From: Desulfobacterales bacterium
GTDB lineage: Bacteria; Desulfobacterota; Desulfobacteria; Desulfobacterales; JAFDCJ01
Direction of reading: 5' to 3'
Length of the DNA stretch: 10,304 bases
Assembly: GCA_029939875.1 (NCBI GenBank)
Contig: JAOZSC010000054.1
Coordinates: 1-10,304, forward strand
Part shown: piece after piece, positions 1 through 6,911 of the stretch
How the letters are laid out: each line of letters opens with the position of its first letter
How positions within the stretch are numbered: the first letter of the stretch is position 1
Program-made: the position numbers and the translations under genes
The notes under the pieces: model-generated
Database searches by the model: none
What the model was told of the DNA's origin: nothing
Seen by the model: only the letters and a program-made list of their open reading frames with translations

Positions 1-151
1 GTATTGTGTCTTTTTTATCCGGATTATAGGGGATAACATTGGCGATGAGTTTTCCCCTTTTGCTGATAAGGATTCGCGCTTTGTCTTTGCTAACATCATT
101 TATGACTGAATAGCAATTAGTTCTGAATTGTGAGACTGATAAGGGTTTTAT
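1..151 (-). CDS. Phd/YefM-family antitoxin-like fragment, cut by left edge, no normal start codon
   Basis: This minus-strand frame gives 50 residues before it leaves the window, and I see antitoxin-family features in it. Near its start is SVSQFRTNCYSVINDV, and then comes ARILISKRGKLIANVIP. That is the Phd/YefM pattern: an N-terminal amphipathic stretch (S.F...C/..L...V) followed by a beta hairpin of the ILI.KRGK..A...P type. Family members bind DNA with the N-terminal part and neutralise a toxin such as Doc or RelE with the C-terminal part, which lies outside the window. The frame starts four bases after the stop of the aminotransferase gene. No ATG, GTG or TTG is found in frame; the codon where the family would begin (149-151) reads ATA, before KPLSVSQF. 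It may be a gene with a rare ATA start or one silenced by loss of its start. The family call rests on pattern recognition only. Confidence 0.55.
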   Translation of the reverse strand, partial: MKPLSVSQFRTNCYSVINDVSKDKARILISKRGKLIANVIPYNPDKKDTI

Positions 152-155
152 TTTT

Positions 156-1349
156 TTATCTTTCGATAAAGGCTTTAAATTTCCCCAGCCCTTCCTTGAT
201 TTCCGTTGTATTGATCCCCGAGTAGGCCAGCCGGATGTAAAAATTGCTTTCGCCGTCCAGGGGGCGGCCAAAGTGCAGACGGGTGCAAAATGATACCCCG
301 GTTTCATGCAGCACGCTGCGGCGAAAATCATCATAATCGGTGAGCCCCCTTTTTTGCATGGCGCTGGTGACATTCGGGTAGAGATAAAAGGTGGCGTTGG
401 GACAAAAGCAGTGCACCCCTTCGATGCTGTTTAAAATAGCCACCGCTGCATCCCGACGTTTTTTCAACGTGTCCAATATCTTCCTGGCTTCCGTCTGATC
501 TCCGGTAAGCCCTTCCAGGGCTCCGTACTGGATGAAGTGGTTGGGGCAGGATTCGTCGTTGACGTTGAGCTTGGTGATCACGTCAATGAGCGATTTGGGG
601 CCAATGGCCGCTCCAAGGCGCCAGCCGGTCATGGCAAATTTTTTGGAAAAGGTGTATAAAATCAGGCAGCGCTCAGCCATGCGCGGCAGGGACGCAAACG
701 ATGTGCTTTTGCCGGCATAGCGGATGTCGAAATAGGCCTCGTCGCACAGCACGTACAGGTTGTGCTTGAGCACCAGTTCGGCAAGCTTTTCAAACTCGGC
801 CTTGGAGCATTCGGCCCCGGTGGGATTTTGCAGGTCATTGAGGACCAGCAGTTTCGTACGCGGGGTGATCTGTTTTTCGAGCATCTCCAGGTCGATGTCA
901 AAATTATCGCTGCCCTCGACATAGGTGTAGGGGGCTGCCTTGCCGCCGTGAAACTCGATCAATGACTCGTAAATGGGATACCCCGGATTGGGATACAGTA
1001 CCTCGTCGCCCGGGTTCATCAGGGCCATAAAAAATTTGCCGATGACAGGTTTGCCTCCCGTTTGGATGGCCACGTTTTCCATGCTGTACTTGACGTTACG
1101 AGATGCGCTGACATCGGCTGCCAGAATTTCCCGCAACCGGGCGATGCCGGCATTGGGGCAGTAACCCGTCTTGCCGTCGTGCATGGCCCGCACGGCCGCT
1201 TCCATCACATTGGCCGGGGTGATAATATTCAGATCTCCTATGTGAAACGGATACACCTTGTTTCCGCGGGCGGCAAAGTCGGCGGCCTCGGCCGAAACCG
1301 CAAATGCTGTTTCAGTGCCCAGGCGGCGGATGCGATCAGCGATTTTCAT
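156..1349 (-). CDS. PLP-dependent class I/II aminotransferase (aspartate aminotransferase-like)
   Basis: This is a 397-residue cytoplasmic aminotransferase of fold type I, normal length for the family. Such enzymes move an amino group between an amino acid and a 2-oxo acid using pyridoxal phosphate. Visible landmarks are GYCPNAGIARLRE near residues 62-74, PNPGYPIYE at 120-128, NPTG at 175-178, CDEAY at 202-206, the PLP-binding lysine K236 in TFSKKFAMTGWRLG, the phosphate-contacting arginine R244, and a carboxylate-binding arginine R373 in YIRLAYS. The motif before NPTG reads NDLQ rather than the common SPS or SPN. The start has a GGGGGAAAA-type ribosome site just upstream. It lies 34 bp downstream of the hydroxypyruvate reductase gene on the same strand, so the two are probably co-transcribed. 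That suggests, as inference, work on serine, glycine/glyoxylate or alanine around hydroxypyruvate. The amino-acid specificity cannot be read from the sequence; an aspartate or alanine aminotransferase role is possible. Confidence 0.9.
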   Translation of the reverse strand: MKIADRIRRLGTETAFAVSAEAADFAARGNKVYPFHIGDLNIITPANVMEAAVRAMHDGKTGYCPNAGIARLREILAADVSASRNVKYSMENVAIQTGGKPVIGKFFMALMNPGDEVLYPNPGYPIYESLIEFHGGKAAPYTYVEGSDNFDIDLEMLEKQITPRTKLLVLNDLQNPTGAECSKAEFEKLAELVLKHNLYVLCDEAYFDIRYAGKSTSFASLPRMAERCLILYTFSKKFAMTGWRLGAAIGPKSLIDVITKLNVNDESCPNHFIQYGALEGLTGDQTEARKILDTLKKRRDAAVAILNSIEGVHCFCPNATFYLYPNVTSAMQKRGLTDYDDFRRSVLHETGVSFCTRLHFGRPLDGESNFYIRLAYSGINTTEIKEGLGKFKAFIER

Positions 1350-1383
1350 TTTTCCCCCAGGGTTGATTGGTTGTTACCTGCAT

Positions 1384-2532
1384 TTAATCCTTGAATACCG
1401 GCAAGCCCAGAGCCTGCGCGTTGACGATGCTCGGCGCAGCTTGCGGCGGAGCGTCTTCCAGAAAGGGCAAAATGTCGGAGCGGTTCCAGACCGGGTAACC
1501 CATCAGGATGCCGGCCACATTGCCGGCCGCCAGGGTGGCCATGCCCTGCCGGGTCCAGCCCGTGGCCGAGGCAATGTGAGGAACGATCACCACGTTGTCC
1601 AGTTCGGCCAGACCCGGTGCTAGCTGGGGTTCATTTTCAAATACATCCAGTCCGGCGTGAAAACTCGGATTCCGGCGACAATGCGCCACCAGGGCGGCCT
1701 CGTCAATCACCGGCCCCCGGCTGGTATTGACGAGGACGGCATTTTCTTTCATCTGTGCCAGGCGCGGTGCGTTGATCAGGTGGCGGGTGGTGTCGTCGAG
1801 CACGGTGTGTATGCTGACGCAGTCGGCCTGCTGCAGCAGGTCCTCGATGGTCTCCGCGCGGGTACAGGTTACCGGTGCTTCGCCCCTGGATTTAAGAAAC
1901 TGCGCGTAGGCGGCAATATAATCCTCCAATGCCTCGTTGCGGTGGACATCGTAATAGATCAGGTTCATTTTGTGGCCTTCCACCATCATACGGGCATAGG
2001 CCGCACCAATGCGACCGGCGCCGATGACCCCGACGGTTTTGCGCCACAAAAGCTCGCCCAGAAAAAGGGTCGGCAGCCAACTGTTGTAGTTGCCGGCTCG
2101 CAAAAAACGCTCGGCCTCACCCGTGCGGCGGGCGGCGGCAAAGGTCAGCGCCACCGCCATCTGGGCCGTGGTGGCGGTCAGCACCCCCGGTGTGTTGCCA
2201 ACCGGAATGCCATGCCGGGTAGCGGCATCTACATCGATGTTGTTGTAGCCCACGGCATAATTGCTGTAGGCTGTGCCGCCGGCGGCCTTAAGGGCGGCAA
2301 AAAGCGCATCGCCCCAATTTTCGGTCAGCTGCCCGATGGCCCCATCACAGTGCTGCCCCATGGCGGCTTTTATTTCGTCTACTGTCAGCACATCCGTGGC
2401 GGTGCAGATTTCCACCCGGCAGTCGGCCCGGGTCAGGAACTCCAGCCACCGCTCTCCGGGCAGCTGTTTGGTGACAATCACCCGCCGGCTGCCCGAGGCG
2501 TTATGAATTTTCCAGTTTGCAGGGTCCATCAT
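1384..2532 (-). CDS. NAD(P)H-dependent hydroxypyruvate reductase / glycerate dehydrogenase, plant HPR1 type
   Basis: This 382-residue D-2-hydroxyacid dehydrogenase should reduce hydroxypyruvate to D-glycerate, and perhaps glyoxylate to glycolate. The Rossmann motif GAGRIG is at residues 171-176. The catalytic triad is R272 (SRGPVID), E301 (FENEP) and H319 (PHIASATGWTR). From memory, long stretches match plant peroxisomal HPR1 closely, including CDGAIGQLTENWG, AVGYNNIDVDAA, GNTPGVLTATTA, AYARMMVEGHKMNLIYYD and PSIVNAQALGLPV. That group has the same length and carries an insert (about residues 195-225) absent from ordinary SerA/GyaR enzymes. Plant HPR1 ends in a peroxisomal SKL-type signal; this one ends in FKD. 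Two consecutive ATGs occur (2532 and 2529); the ribosome site AAGGGAGG at 2537-2544 lies 4 and 7 bases away, so the second may be the one used. It leads a probable two-gene operon with the aminotransferase. The substrate is inferred from family membership. Confidence 0.92.
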   Translation of the reverse strand: MMDPANWKIHNASGSRRVIVTKQLPGERWLEFLTRADCRVEICTATDVLTVDEIKAAMGQHCDGAIGQLTENWGDALFAALKAAGGTAYSNYAVGYNNIDVDAATRHGIPVGNTPGVLTATTAQMAVALTFAAARRTGEAERFLRAGNYNSWLPTLFLGELLWRKTVGVIGAGRIGAAYARMMVEGHKMNLIYYDVHRNEALEDYIAAYAQFLKSRGEAPVTCTRAETIEDLLQQADCVSIHTVLDDTTRHLINAPRLAQMKENAVLVNTSRGPVIDEAALVAHCRRNPSFHAGLDVFENEPQLAPGLAELDNVVIVPHIASATGWTRQGMATLAAGNVAGILMGYPVWNRSDILPFLEDAPPQAAPSIVNAQALGLPVFKD

Positions 2533-2581
2533 GAAACCTCCCTTGGATAATATCGGAAAGTCTGCTGCTTCCCGATTTTTC

Positions 2582-2610
2582 TGATTAAACAGAACTGATC
2601 AAATTGTCAA
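2582..2610 (-). promoter_or_regulatory. Candidate sigma70-type promoter for the hydroxypyruvate reductase-aminotransferase pair
   Basis: Read on the minus strand, a perfect TTGACA (-35) occupies 2605-2610. TAATCA lies 17 bases further on, and the better -10 match TTTAAT (5 of 6) lies 15 bases further on. The implied transcript start is about 45 bases upstream of the dehydrogenase ATG. An inverted repeat CAAATT/AATTTG (2600-2619 region) overlaps the -35 box and could be an operator. The spacing is not ideal, so this remains a candidate. Confidence 0.42.
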
Positions 2611-2656
2611 TAAAAATTTGGATAACTTCCGGTTTGTTCAACATATAGGGCAGTAT

Positions 2657-2836
2657 TTATTTAAAGCTGCAGTTGCTGATGAGATGCTCGGGTGCTATTG
2701 ATGTAAAAACAATTTGCATCCCGGCTGCCAATGCAGTGATAATCAAACGCCGGGCTCCCGGCCGTAAAATACCGGTAATGGGGTCATCAACAAACACTTC
2801 TGGCTTTTGTAAATCGATTACGTTATCTTGTGTCAT
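2657..2836 (-). pseudogene. Remnant of an IS256/mutator-family transposase, N-terminal part only
   Basis: A 59-codon minus-strand frame starting at the ATG at 2836 reads MTQDNVIDLQKP, then VDDPITGILRPGARRLIITAL. Transposases of the IS256 (mutator-like) family begin in this way, with a short variable leader, then D-P-[LI]-T-x-[LI]-L-R-x-G-A-[RK]-x-L-[LI] before a stretch of A.EAE. After about residue 38 the similarity fades (AAGMQIVFTS and on), and the frame stops at residue 59. Intact IS256 transposases are about 400 residues, with a DDE catalytic domain that is absent here. No ribosome site precedes the ATG, and no matching terminal inverted repeats were recognised. The most likely reading is a decayed insertion-sequence end in the gap between the two operons. 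The call rests on a short motif, so moderate confidence. Confidence 0.6.
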
Positions 2837-2856
2837 GTCGGTCGCCGATTCTGCTG

Positions 2857-2881
2857 GGCCGGGAGATGGCATAATCCGGGA
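2857..2881 (+). promoter_or_regulatory. Candidate promoter just upstream of the methyltransferase gene
   Basis: The sequence CATAAT at 2870-2875 matches a sigma70 -10 box at five of six positions, but no good -35 box lies 16-18 bases upstream. The same place also fits a sigma54 spacing: GG at 2857-2858, ten bases, then GC at 2869-2870, with a partial fit to TGGCAC-N5-TTGCA. Either would start the transcript near 2882, right at the ribosome site. Neither fit is strong. Confidence 0.25.
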
Positions 2882-2901
2882 ACAAGGAGGAGACAAAAAT
2901 T

Positions 2902-3696
2902 ATGATTATCGTCGGTGAGCTCATTAATGCGAGTCGCAAGGCAATCGGTGCGGCCATCGAGAATAAGGATGCCGAGACCATAAAACAGGTCGCAAAGGAC
3001 GAGTTGGACGCCGGGACCGATTATATTGATGTGAATGCCGGTATTTTTGTAGGCAAAGAAACGCAATATCTGACATGGTTGGTCCAAAATGTCCAGCAGC
3101 GTGTGGATGCACCCTGTGCCATTGACAGCCCGGACCCTGAAGCGATTGAAGCGGCTTTGGCCGTACACAAAGGCCCGCCGATGATCAACTCGATTTCTCT
3201 TGAAAAAGAGCGCTATGATAAATTGATGCCGCTGATTGCCGGAACTGATTTTAAGGTCGTCGCTCTTTGTATGAGCGATGACGGCATGCCCGAGACCACC
3301 GATCAGCGGATGTCCATCGCCGATAAACTGGTGAATGATCTGGTTCGAAATGGCATCGCTCTGGATAATATCTATGTCGATCCGCTGGTCCAGCCCATTG
3401 CCACGGACAGCCGATTCGGGGTGGAATTTCTGGATGCCGTGGGAAAAATCATGGTTGCGTTTGAAGGCATTCATACCATGTGCGGCTTATCCAATATTTC
3501 TTACGGCCTGCCGGCGCGTAAATTCATGAATCAGAGCTTCATGGTGATGGCCATCGCCAGGGGCCTGGATGGTGCCATCATTAATCCCCTGGACACTAAA
3601 ATGATGGCAAATATCATAGCGGCTGAAACCCTTGTCGGAAGAGACGATTTTTGCATGAATTATCTGAAGTCATACCGCGAGGACAAGTTCAAATAG
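2902..3696 (+). CDS. Methyltetrahydrofolate:corrinoid methyltransferase (AcsE/MtgA type, pterin-binding TIM barrel)
   Basis: This 264-residue protein is a single pterin-binding domain of the family that includes AcsE (methyltetrahydrofolate:corrinoid iron-sulfur protein methyltransferase), MtgA and the folate domain of MetH. The length is that of AcsE. The fold begins with MIIVGELINASR; the pterin-contacting residues are in place: D75 (AIDSPDPEAIEA), N96 (MINSIS), D160 (YVDPLVQP) and N198 (GLSNISYG). The first three fall at the same numbers as I recall for AcsE D75, N96 and D160. The enzyme would move a methyl group between tetrahydrofolate and the cobalt of a corrinoid protein in the cytoplasm. 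The start has a strong ribosome site, AAGGAGGAG, nine bases before the ATG. No corrinoid protein, MttB-type methyltransferase or acetyl-CoA synthase gene is in the window, so direction and partner are unknown: Wood-Ljungdahl entry or methylamine/betaine demethylation are both possible. Confidence 0.9.
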   Translation: MIIVGELINASRKAIGAAIENKDAETIKQVAKDELDAGTDYIDVNAGIFVGKETQYLTWLVQNVQQRVDAPCAIDSPDPEAIEAALAVHKGPPMINSISLEKERYDKLMPLIAGTDFKVVALCMSDDGMPETTDQRMSIADKLVNDLVRNGIALDNIYVDPLVQPIATDSRFGVEFLDAVGKIMVAFEGIHTMCGLSNISYGLPARKFMNQSFMVMAIARGLDGAIINPLDTKMMANIIAAETLVGRDDFCMNYLKSYREDKFK

Positions 3697-3767
3697 GGGG
3701 CATTATCTTCGAGCGCCTCTCAATGCTTTAAATCGATTGCCTGGTAACCGCTTTAGGTTTTTTTGAA

Positions 3768-5336
3768 CTACCGTTTTTTCCAGTACGGGTCGCGCAGGGC
3801 TTTTTTGAAAATTTTTCCCGAGCCGGTTTTTGGCAGCTCGGCGATGAATTGGATGGATTTGGGAGCTTTGTAAGATGCCTGGTGCTGCTTGCAAAAATCA
3901 ATGATTTCTTTTTCGGTAGCGGATTCCTTTTGCTTGAGCACCACGGCGGCTGCGATCGCCTCCCCCCATTTTTCATCCGGCACACCGAAGACAGCGGCTT
4001 CCAGCACCTTGGGGTGCATGTAGAGCACATTTTCCACTTCCGTTGAATAGACGTTCTCCCCACCGGTGACGATCATGTCCTTTTTGCGGTCCACGATGTT
4101 GACATAGCCTTCGCGGTCTATCACCGCCAGATCCCCGGTGCGCAGCCAGCCGTCGGTAAAGGCCTTGCTGGTTTGCTCCGGCAGGTTCCAGTAGCCGGGG
4201 GTGACGGTATCACCGCGTACCCAGATTTCACCCACCTGCTTTTCATCCGGGGCCACGGGCACGGCGTTTTCATCCACCACCTTCAGGTCGATGCCGATAA
4301 ACGGCCGGCCGGTTTTGGATTTATACCGGAGCTGCTCTTCGGCTGGCAGGTCCTGCAGGTGATGCTTTAATATGCTGAAAGTCAGGTAAGGACTGGTTTC
4401 GGTCATGCCGTAGGTTTGAATGTAATCGCAGCCCAGGGCCTGGCGGATGCGTTTGACCACTTCAGGTGCGATGGGGGCGCCGCCGCTTAAAATCACCCGC
4501 AGGCTTGAAAAATCGAATTCACCGATGGACGGGTGCTTGATCATCAGGTTGAGCATGGTGGGAATCAGGTTGCTCAAGGTGATGGCCTCTCTTTGAATCG
4601 TGGCCATGACGGTTTTAGCCTCGAACTGGTCGATCATTACATGCCGGCCGCCCATCCAGGTGACGGCAAAGGTTGCCCAGGCATCGGCCAGGTGAAACAT
4701 GGGGGCTACATGTCCCCAGATGTCGGCATCGGTCAGTTTGAGCTCGGCAATGGTTCCCAGGGCATGCAGGCAGACATTTTTATGGGTGAGCATCACGCCC
4801 TTGGGACGCCCGGTGGTCCCGCTGGTGTAATACAGGTGGGCTACCTGGTGCTCGGCAACCGGCTCGGGCTTAAAATCTTCGCCGGGTTCGTTTACGATGT
4901 CTTCATAGCTGTAAAACGGCAGATCGGCGGATACGGAAGACGGGATGCCATCGATCCAGATGACGCCTTTAAGGGCCGTTTTTTGTTTTAAAACCGCCTG
5001 CACCACAGATGCGAATCGGGCACCGGCCACCAGCCAGCGCGATCCGGCATCTGCCAGGATAAAGACCATCTCCCGGGCGGAAAGCCGGTAATTTACCGGG
5101 CTTAAAATCGCACCCATGCCGGCGGCCGCGTAGTAGGTTTCCAGAAAAGGCGCGGAGTTGACCTCCACAATGGAGATGCGATCTTCGGGCTGAAGGCCCC
5201 GGGCCTGGAAAAAACGTGCCAGTGCCGTTGCCCGCAGCTGGATCTGCATATAGGTAAACGAGCGCTCGCCATCCACCACGGCAATTTTGTGGGGATAAAG
5301 CTCGATGGCCTTGCGCAGGGTCATCCAGATGTCCAT
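3768..5336 (-). CDS. AMP-forming acyl-CoA synthetase (fatty acid-CoA ligase family)
   Basis: This 522-residue enzyme of the ANL superfamily activates a carboxylic acid with ATP to an acyl-adenylate and then to the CoA thioester. The full set of core motifs is visible: A3 phosphate loop YYTSGTTGRPKG at residues 169-180, A5 YGMTET at 309-314, A7 GWLRTGD at 396-402, the hinge region DRKKDMI at 416-422 followed by GGENVYSTEVE, and the A10 lysine K508 in LPKTGSGKIFKKALR. The length fits a medium- to long-chain or aryl acyl-CoA synthetase of bacterial type; the chain specificity cannot be read. There is no signal peptide or membrane segment. The gene is convergent with the methyltransferase gene (71 bp apart) and divergent from the transporter operon, and so appears monocistronic. 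A modest ribosome site (AAGGAAAAA) precedes the ATG. A role in fatty-acid or aromatic-acid use is inference from family. Confidence 0.93.
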   Translation of the reverse strand: MDIWMTLRKAIELYPHKIAVVDGERSFTYMQIQLRATALARFFQARGLQPEDRISIVEVNSAPFLETYYAAAGMGAILSPVNYRLSAREMVFILADAGSRWLVAGARFASVVQAVLKQKTALKGVIWIDGIPSSVSADLPFYSYEDIVNEPGEDFKPEPVAEHQVAHLYYTSGTTGRPKGVMLTHKNVCLHALGTIAELKLTDADIWGHVAPMFHLADAWATFAVTWMGGRHVMIDQFEAKTVMATIQREAITLSNLIPTMLNLMIKHPSIGEFDFSSLRVILSGGAPIAPEVVKRIRQALGCDYIQTYGMTETSPYLTFSILKHHLQDLPAEEQLRYKSKTGRPFIGIDLKVVDENAVPVAPDEKQVGEIWVRGDTVTPGYWNLPEQTSKAFTDGWLRTGDLAVIDREGYVNIVDRKKDMIVTGGENVYSTEVENVLYMHPKVLEAAVFGVPDEKWGEAIAAAVVLKQKESATEKEIIDFCKQHQASYKAPKSIQFIAELPKTGSGKIFKKALRDPYWKKR

Positions 5337-5408
5337 GAAATGTTTTTCCTTATTTGTGCAAAAGTTGCTGCAGTCAAAAAATTTACCAGGAGTTGGACTG
5401 TCCCGGCC

Positions 5409-5436
5409 ATATTACCATGGTTGTTGGTGCCGTCAA
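5409..5436 (-). promoter_or_regulatory. Candidate sigma70 promoter for the acyl-CoA synthetase gene
   Basis: On the minus strand TTGACG (five of six -35 matches, 5431-5436) is followed after 16 bases by TAATAT (four of six -10 matches, 5409-5414). The implied transcript starts about 65 bases upstream of the ATG at 5336. Confidence 0.38.
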
Positions 5437-5545
5437 GTTGCCTTCATTCCCATATCTCACTGACAGATACGGATTAATGCGCTGATCCCTCCGAGGGCTC
5501 TATCAATTGCGAAATTTTGTTTTTTTCACCAAGCAGACACTTTTT

Positions 5546-5574
5546 TTGATGCCTATCAGCAACACTCTGATAAA
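5546..5574 (+). promoter_or_regulatory. Inverted repeat in the spacer of a weak promoter-like pair
   Basis: TATCAG at 5554-5559 and CTGATA at 5567-5572 form a perfect 6-bp inverted repeat with a 7-base centre. It lies inside a weak promoter-like pair, TTGATG (5546-5551) and GATAAA (5569-5574), 17 bases apart. This layout suits an operator with a promoter for the transporter operon, which would then have a leader of about 220 bases. Each hexamer matches the consensus at only four positions. Confidence 0.28.
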
Positions 5575-5670
5575 ACAATAAAATATACCATATTCGGGAA
5601 CCTTTTTTACTAAAGATTTTCATGACCCGACATTAGATCTTTGAGGCAATTGCGTTCTCAGCGGTGGGCT

Positions 5671-5687
5671 AAAATAGTTACTATTTT
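5671..5687. promoter_or_regulatory. 17-bp palindrome, operator-like, upstream of transporter operon
   Basis: AAAATAG (5671-5677) and CTATTTT (5681-5687) form a 7-bp inverted repeat around TTA, about 115 bases upstream of the first transporter gene. The arms are AT-rich and run into further T residues, so on the plus strand it could also act as a weak terminator-like element. Its size and symmetry fit a dimeric repressor site. Confidence 0.35.
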
Positions 5688-5790
5688 TTTGCTTGCCAAA
5701 CATTTTAAATGGTGTTACCGCGTTTAATATCAAACGGGTGCTTTCCAATATGTGATGACCATCCTTTTCCATATAGCTCTGAGGTTAAAC

Positions 5791-5804
5791 GGAGGCGTAT
5801 AGTG
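5791..5804 (+). promoter_or_regulatory. Ribosome binding site that sets the GTG start of the first transporter ATPase
   Basis: GGAGG at 5791-5795 is followed after six bases by GTG at 5802-5804. The protein after it ([12 protein letters not shown]) begins like an ABC ATPase. The frame is open further upstream to an ATG at 5709, but that extension has no ribosome site and no family similarity, so GTG 5802 is the better start. Confidence 0.75.
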
Positions 5805-6902
5805 GGTCTGTCGCTACAGCACATCGATAAAATCCTCGGCCGGGAAATCCATCTCAAAGATGTCAACCTTGAGTTTGAATCCGGTTCTCGCACGGTTATT
5901 TTAGGCCGAACTTTGGCTGGTAAAACGTCGCTGCTACGGGTAATGGCCGGATTGGATCGGCCCAGCCGGGGCAAGATCATCGTAAATGGGAAAAATGTTA
6001 CCGGCGCATCCGTGCGAAAACGCAGTGTGGCCATGGTCTATCAGCAGTTCATCAACTACCCCTCCCTTTCTGTCTATAAAAATATCGCTTCGCCTTTGAA
6101 AATTGCCGGGGTTAAAAAAACGGAAATTGAACGGCAAGTGCACGAAGCTGCTGAAATGCTTCATATTGAAGATCTGCTGGATCGCCTGCCGGCCGAACTT
6201 TCAGGGGGCCAACAGCAGCGCGTCGCCATTGCGCGGGCCCTGGTCAAAGACGCCGAATTGCTTTTGCTGGACGAGCCATTGGTGAACCTGGATTATAAGC
6301 TACGCGAGGAGCTGCGGGTTGAACTTCAGGATATTTTCAAAAAGGGCAAGGCGATTGTCGTTTACACTACCACGGAACCCACCGAAGCCTTGATGCTGGG
6401 CGGCAATATCGTTGTCATTGATGAGGGCCGTATTTTACAAACTGGCTCCACGGCTATAGTTTACCGCCACCCGGCAACCCTCAAGGTGGCTAAGGTGTTT
6501 AGCGATCCACCCATCAATTACCTTAAAGGCACCATCCAGGGGGACACTGCACGAATAGGTCAGCACATTGAATTTCCAATTGAAGACTATATGAAATGCC
6601 TTTTTGACGGGAGCTATATGTTCAGTGTTCGTTCCAACCATCTTTTTCTATCCAGAAACGCTAAAGAGGATGCTGAAATCCCCGCCAAAGTAGAATTGAC
6701 AGAAATAAACGGATCGGAAACGTTTATCCATGCCAACTACGATGGCTCACGGATGGTGGTTCAGGAAAAGGGAGTTCGTTCTGTCCATATTGGCGTTGAA
6801 ATAACCATATATGTGAACCCTCACTATTTTTTTGTTTATGATGGGGCCGGGGCACTCGTTGCCTCACCATCGGGCGGGGTCTTCGATGCAAAGCTGAAAT
6901 AG
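5802..6902 (+). CDS. glpS: ABC importer ATPase, GlpS type, with switch histidine replaced
   Basis: This 366-residue ATPase powers a carbohydrate/polyol importer of the CUT1-like class and resembles GlpS of the rhizobial glycerol system GlpSTPQUV. An N-terminal nucleotide-binding domain (about 1-235) is followed by a C-terminal OB-like regulatory domain. Motifs: Walker A GRTLAGKT at 35-42, Q-loop Q81 ([14 protein letters not shown]), complete signature LSGGQQQR at 133-140, Walker B LLLLDEP at 153-159 with catalytic E158, and D-loop LVNLD. At the switch position, where most importers have THD, the sequence is TTEP, so T191 stands in place of histidine. R36 in Walker A is where I recall proline in relatives. 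It opens the operon, and its stop overlaps the ribosome site of the next ATPase gene. The paired defects suggest an obligate heterodimer with that next protein. Substrate (glycerol or a related polyol) is inferred from homology. Confidence 0.9.
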   Translation: MGLSLQHIDKILGREIHLKDVNLEFESGSRTVILGRTLAGKTSLLRVMAGLDRPSRGKIIVNGKNVTGASVRKRSVAMVYQQFINYPSLSVYKNIASPLKIAGVKKTEIERQVHEAAEMLHIEDLLDRLPAELSGGQQQRVAIARALVKDAELLLLDEPLVNLDYKLREELRVELQDIFKKGKAIVVYTTTEPTEALMLGGNIVVIDEGRILQTGSTAIVYRHPATLKVAKVFSDPPINYLKGTIQGDTARIGQHIEFPIEDYMKCLFDGSYMFSVRSNHLFLSRNAKEDAEIPAKVELTEINGSETFIHANYDGSRMVVQEKGVRSVHIGVEITIYVNPHYFFVYDGAGALVASPSGGVFDAKLK

Positions 6903-6911
6903 GAGACAGGC

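Larger units (their letters stand above)
5337..5801. other. Divergent AT-rich intergenic region between acyl-CoA synthetase and transporter operon
   Basis: This 465-bp stretch separates two divergently transcribed genes and has no credible coding frame. It is visibly richer in A and T than the genes, with several T runs (about 5519-5526, 5541-5547, 5684-5690). It holds a candidate promoter for the leftward gene, two inverted repeats listed separately, and a small GC-rich hairpin CCCT-CCG-AGGG at 5487-5497. It is long enough for regulator binding sites for both directions. No regulator gene is next to it. Confidence 0.7.

Noticed and set aside
1657..2550. A 297-codon plus-strand open frame opposite the hydroxypyruvate reductase gene
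   Set aside because: It is the mirror of a well-recognised gene with conserved catalytic residues; its translation is rich in G, H and R and matches no family.
2833..3474. A 213-codon minus-strand open frame opposite the methyltransferase gene
   Set aside because: The plus strand encodes a clear pterin-binding enzyme with all key residues and a strong ribosome site; the opposite frame shows no domain.
3697..3767. Terminator between the convergent methyltransferase and ligase genes
   Set aside because: A T run at about 3758-3764 follows only a 4-bp stem (AACC/GGTT); this is too weak to call, although a terminator would be expected here.
4533..4991. A 152-codon plus-strand frame opposite the acyl-CoA synthetase gene
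   Set aside because: It lies wholly inside a gene with all ANL-superfamily motifs; its glycine/histidine-rich translation is typical of an antisense shadow.
5709..5801. N-terminal extension of the first transporter ATPase to an upstream ATG
   Set aside because: The 31 extra residues do not look like an ABC ATPase N-terminus and lack a ribosome site, whereas GTG 5802 has GGAGG at ideal spacing.
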